From positions 1 through 34,539 of the forward strand of contig JAGRNP010000030.1 of NCBI GenBank assembly GCA_020440705.1: DNA of 34,539 nt, written 5' to 3'. Below, piece by piece: positions 31,730 to 34,539 of the stretch (within the stretch, counting starts at the first letter, position 1; each line of letters begins with the position of its first letter). Under the pieces are notes generated by a model. The model was given only the letters and a program-made list of their open reading frames with translations, was not told where the DNA came from and made no database searches. Source of the DNA: a bacterium (GTDB taxonomy: Bacteria > Krumholzibacteriota > Krumholzibacteriia > LZORAL124-64-63). The translations under genes were made by a program, and so were the position numbers.

Positions 31730-33793
31730 CTACGGCTCGACCGGCACCGCCGGCTCCGGCCCCTCCGCCTCCGCGTCGTCCAGCAGGTAGTGCCGGAACC
31801 AGGCCAGTTCCCGCGTCTGGTAGTCGATCATGTGGCTCGGCCGGTTGATGCCGTGCCCCTCGCCGGGGTACAGCACCAGGCGCGAGTCGACGCCGTTCAG
31901 CTGCAGATAGGTGAACATCTCGACGGACTGGCGCGGGTCCACGGGCTCGTCGTCGAGTCCGTGCATGACGAGGGTCGGCGTGGTGATGCTGCCCGCCCGC
32001 GACGCCGGACTGTGCTCCCACATGCGCTGCAGGTCGTCGTCCCAGGGGCGCCGGTAGCCGTCGATGAAGAGCTGCGGGTTGTTCTGGCCCATGGCCGAGG
32101 TGTAGTTCCAGATGCCCGCGATGGAGACGGCCGCCTTGAAGCGGTCGGTGCGCGAGACGACGTTGTTGGTCGTCAGGCCGCCGTAGCTGTAGCCGGTGAA
32201 GCCGAGACGGTCCGGATCCATGGTGCCCCGCGCCACGAGCTCGTCGACGGCCGCCATGATGTCGCGGAAGTCGTCGGTGCCGTAGTTGCGGTACACGCCC
32301 CGCTGGAACTCGAGCCCGTAGCCGGTGCCGCCGCGCGGATTCAGGATGAACACCGCGAAGCCGTTCTTCGCCAGCACCTGCCACGGATAGCGCGTGGTCC
32401 AGGCGTCGCCGTAGCGCGAGAAGGGGCCGCCGTGCATTTCGACGATGCCCGGCAGGCGGTCGTTCTCACCGGCGCCCGGCGGCAGGAAGAGAAAGCCCTC
32501 CACCGTGACGCCGTCGGCGCCGGGCAGGGCCAGCTTCCGCGCCCGCGGCAGGTCGAAGGCCGCGACCGCATCGTTCACCGAGGCGATCTCCTCCGCCTTG
32601 CCGCCCAGCTTGCCCACCATCAGGGCGCCCGGGCGGTCCAGGGCCGTTTCGACCCAGGCCATGACGCCGCCGGCGGCGGTGAATTCGGAGAGCGAGCCGT
32701 CGAGGTCGGTGACGCGCTCGATGGCGCCCCGGCGCACGTCGATGCGGTAGAGATCGAGGTCCGTGCCCTCGGCCCCGGGCACGTAGAGGGAGCGGCCCTG
32801 CGGATCCCAGCAGGGTGCCGTGCCGGGCGTGCTGCCGTAGCCGCCGAGGGTGGCCGCGGTGGCCCCCGTGAGCACGCGCGTCGTCCCCGACGCCAGGTCG
32901 CGCACCACGACATCCTTCAGGTTCAGGTACGCGCGCAGGTCCTCGTCGCGGTCGGTGTACCACGCGAGCTGGCGGCCGTCCGGCGAGAAGGCGGCCAGCG
33001 AGGAGTGGCGCGTGGCCGGGGTGATGGGCTCGAGCGTGCCGCCGGCGACGTCGAGCAGGCCGACGCGCTGCTCCTCGTCGACCAGGCTCGAGAAGCGCTC
33101 GTTGTAGGTCACGGCCAGGGTCGCGCCGTCGGGCGACCAGGCCACATGGTACGGATGCAGGGGCGCCGCCGTGAGCTGCCGCGGCTCGACCCCGGCGTGC
33201 GCCCCGTCGGTGGCCGGGACGAGCCAGAGCTGGGCGTAGGCGTCGGGCTGTTCGAGACGGTCGTACACGGTCCAGTCGCGGCGCTCGGCGGGCACCGGAC
33301 CGGATGCGTCCCCGGCCGCCGCGGTCGTGTCCGGCGCGGCCGGATCGGCCAGCACCGCCAGCCACTGCCCGTCGGGCGACCACCAGTATTCGTGCACGCC
33401 GCCCGGCACGGCGGTCACGGGTCGCGGTTCGGAGCCGTCCAGGGGGTTCACCCACACCTGGGAGGCGTCTTCCAGGGTGCGCAGGAAGGTGAGACTGCCG
33501 TCGGGCCGCCAGGCCAGGCCGCCGGTGCCGACGTCGGTGAAGGTCAGCTGCCGCACCGCGCGCGATTTCACCTCGCCCAGGTAGAGGAAGGTCTCGCGGT
33601 CGTCGTCGGCCAGCACCCGCCGGGTCCAGCGCCACGCCACGTGGGCGCCGTCGGGCGAGACCGCGGGCGAAACGAGTTGGGGCACCTCGAGAAAGCGGGC
33701 CAGGTCGAAATCGGTCGGGCCGGGTTCGTCGGCCGTCGCGGTGTCGGGAACGGCCAGGAGCAGGAGCAGCGGGAGCAGCATGCGCACGGACAC
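31730..33793 (-). CDS. Secreted S9-family (prolyl oligopeptidase) peptidase
   Basis: About 687 residues. The start is uncertain: a GTG at 33793 has AAAGGA 8 bases upstream and gives a compact signal peptide (MLLPLLLLLAVPDTATA), while ATGs at 33802 and 33781 are alternatives. The N-terminal part is a PD40-type propeller with repeated SPDG turns (AVSPDGAHVAWRW, WSPDGQWLAVLAD, FSPDGRQLAWYTD). The C-terminal alpha/beta hydrolase holds the catalytic set: GYSYGG with the Ser near residue 536, Asp in HGLDDEPVDPRQS and His in GEGHGINRP. This is the acylaminoacyl-peptidase/DPP-IV-like layout, acting on peptides in the periplasm or outside. No membrane anchor after the signal peptide. Confidence 0.93.
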   Translation of the reverse strand: MSVRMLLPLLLLLAVPDTATADEPGPTDFDLARFLEVPQLVSPAVSPDGAHVAWRWTRRVLADDDRETFLYLGEVKSRAVRQLTFTDVGTGGLAWRPDGSLTFLRTLEDASQVWVNPLDGSEPRPVTAVPGGVHEYWWSPDGQWLAVLADPAAPDTTAAAGDASGPVPAERRDWTVYDRLEQPDAYAQLWLVPATDGAHAGVEPRQLTAAPLHPYHVAWSPDGATLAVTYNERFSSLVDEEQRVGLLDVAGGTLEPITPATRHSSLAAFSPDGRQLAWYTDRDEDLRAYLNLKDVVVRDLASGTTRVLTGATAATLGGYGSTPGTAPCWDPQGRSLYVPGAEGTDLDLYRIDVRRGAIERVTDLDGSLSEFTAAGGVMAWVETALDRPGALMVGKLGGKAEEIASVNDAVAAFDLPRARKLALPGADGVTVEGFLFLPPGAGENDRLPGIVEMHGGPFSRYGDAWTTRYPWQVLAKNGFAVFILNPRGGTGYGLEFQRGVYRNYGTDDFRDIMAAVDELVARGTMDPDRLGFTGYSYGGLTTNNVVSRTDRFKAAVSIAGIWNYTSAMGQNNPQLFIDGYRRPWDDDLQRMWEHSPASRAGSITTPTLVMHGLDDEPVDPRQSVEMFTYLQLNGVDSRLVLYPGEGHGINRPSHMIDYQTRELAWFRHYLLDDAEAEGPEPAVPVEP

Positions 33794-34100
33794 GGGACAC
33801 ATCCTTTGCAGGGGAGAACGGCGGGCGGCGGCCCGGCGGACGGGCCTCGCGGGCAAAATAGGAAAGACCGGCAGATTCGGCACAGTCTCGCCCAGCCCGT
33901 GCACAATCTAACCGGTCTTTCCAAGCTCGACGGAAGCGTCGTCCCCGGGGGAAGCGGAATCCCAGGATTCCGACAACAGGCCTCGTTTCAAGGAGTTGGG
34001 GACTCCACCGATCCGGTTCGGATCTCCAAACCAATCTCTCCCACGATGATGTAAAGCCCCGACCCCCCGTTTCGTATGCACTTGGCCCGATTTTTTTTGG

Positions 34101-34244
34101 TTGTGCCGCCGAAATTGTGGACGGATCCGGACAATTGCCGCCGGGATAATGAATTGTCGATATCGGGCCCCAAACTTGGGATTCAGCCGTATCGGCCCTT
34201 GGGGGAACGGGTTGCTCGCTCCATACACAATTTCGACGGCACAA
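34101..34244. repeat. 144-bp segment bounded by 19-bp inverted repeats
   Basis: TTGTGCCGCCGAAATTGTG at 34101-34119 is the reverse complement of 34226-34244 with one mismatch. A run of eight T precedes the left arm and GG flanks each side. Inside are smaller palindromes, such as GACAATT/AATTGTC near 34130-34160. Confidence 0.7.
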
Positions 34245-34300
34245 GGATCGAGTTTGAGTTTTCGCACGCCGGGACGAAGAATCCCTTATTGTAGTGCAGA

Positions 34301-34329
34301 GCCGCCACCCAATCCGGCGGCCCGTTTTT
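34301..34329 (+). terminator. Intrinsic terminator, plus strand
   Basis: GCCGCC (34301-34306) pairs with GGCGGC (34316-34321), followed by CCGTTTTT. No plus-strand gene lies upstream of it within the preceding 2.7 kb, so it suggests an unannotated plus-strand transcript in the region before it. Confidence 0.7.
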
Positions 34330-34386
34330 CGACCCGTCCGAAACAGGGGTGCATACGGTTTGCGGTGGCGCGGCTTTCATAGATGG

Positions 34387-34539
34387 ATGCCAGAGGGGGA
34401 TCAGTCCGGTGTGGGGGCGCCGGATCCAGCGCCCCGTCGTGCCGAGGGGGAGCCGGATCCGGCGCACCCGGCCGGCGGTCGCGAGGCCACGCACCCGAAC
34501 ACGGCGTCACCCGATCTGTCGTCCGAACTCGAGATCGAG
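34387..34539 (+). CDS. Start of an unidentified protein, cut by the window edge
   Basis: An ATG at 34387 opens a frame that runs 51 codons to the window end without a stop and with G or C in most third positions, as in the confirmed genes nearby. It begins MPEGDQSGVGAPDPAPRRAE and continues Pro/Ala/Glu rich to a LSSELEIE segment at the edge, so the visible part is probably a disordered N-terminal extension before a folded domain. No signal peptide. No clear ribosome binding site is seen, so another start is possible. Family unknown. Confidence 0.45.
   Translation, partial: MPEGDQSGVGAPDPAPRRAEGEPDPAHPAGGREATHPNTASPDLSSELEIE

Larger units (their letters stand above)
33794..34386. other. Gene-poor region with many inverted repeats and lower GC
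   Basis: Apart from the upstream region of the S9 gene, I find no convincing gene in these 593 bases. From about 33950 the composition is less GC rich than elsewhere and the sequence is full of complementary segments: 33956-33962 with 33965-33971; 33992-33996 with 34002-34006; GATCCG with CGGATC at 34010-34024; GGCCCGAT (34084-34091) with 34162-34169; and a long pair at 34101-34119/34226-34244. It ends in an intrinsic terminator on the plus strand. A structured RNA or a small non-autonomous element are both possible. Confidence 0.5.

Noticed and set aside
33908-34267. 119-codon minus-strand frame upstream of the S9 peptidase
   Set aside because: No start signal or family pattern, codon use unlike the neighbours, and it crosses the inverted repeats, which explain its open state better.
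1-34539. tRNA, rRNA, CRISPR arrays, transposases or integrases
   Set aside because: I looked for T-loop sequences, regularly spaced repeats and recombinase motifs on both strands and found none.

Overview
The window is a stretch of high-GC bacterial chromosome. Four predicted secreted proteins end in a FlgD-type Ig-like C-terminal domain carrying a PNPFNP motif. Such tails are common in high-GC members of the FCB group and neighbouring phyla (Krumholzibacteriota and Eisenbacteria are the best fits I can suggest). Together with a TonB-dependent receptor, periplasmic and lipoprotein products and an iron superoxide dismutase, this points to a diderm bacterium of that kind. The lineage is inference. 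I see no rRNA, tRNA, CRISPR array, transposase or phage gene.

Left edge (1-3355, all minus strand). Two operons. The first is an 89-residue peptide with a CxC pair, coupled by an ATGA overlap to a lysophospholipid-acyltransferase-like protein, followed 4 bases later by a gene that leaves the window; it resembles a small peptide-modification cluster. The second, upstream of it, is an ECF sigma factor, a one-helix anti-sigma-like protein and a Spy/CpxP/CnrX-like periplasmic protein, with overlapping reading frames and a plausible promoter.

3.7-9.7 kb. Two tandem secreted proteins: one little more than a FlgD-like tail, and one large Cthe_2159-type (DUF4353) beta-solenoid protein. Then a DUF2797 gene, divergent from a fused SpmA-SpmB-type membrane protein, a small lipoprotein and a small membrane protein.

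9.8-17.8 kb. A penicillin-acylase-family Ntn hydrolase with an upstream membrane partner; a choice-of-anchor-I-type propeller protein with a FlgD-like tail; a secreted single-domain protein; and a glycosyltransferase 2/VanZ-like pair.

17.9-22.8 kb. Two large secreted paralogs built from alternating ASH/HYDIN-like and unnamed domains, then an Fn3-like and a FlgD-like domain. Their bodies are diverged, but their last 402 bp (FlgD-like domain plus downstream element with nested inverted repeats) are nearly identical.

22.8-31.6 kb. Housekeeping and accessory genes: sodB, a methyltransferase, an ABM-domain protein, a SUI1/YciH protein, a DUF1761-like membrane protein, a secreted NHL-type propeller, an ANKH/MATE-like transporter, a TonB-dependent receptor with the CxxxM copper motif and a palindrome over its likely -10 box, arfB and a cupin.

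Right edge (31.7-34.5 kb). A secreted S9 peptidase, then about 0.6 kb of less GC-rich sequence full of inverted repeats and closed by an intrinsic terminator, then the start of a gene that runs out of the window.
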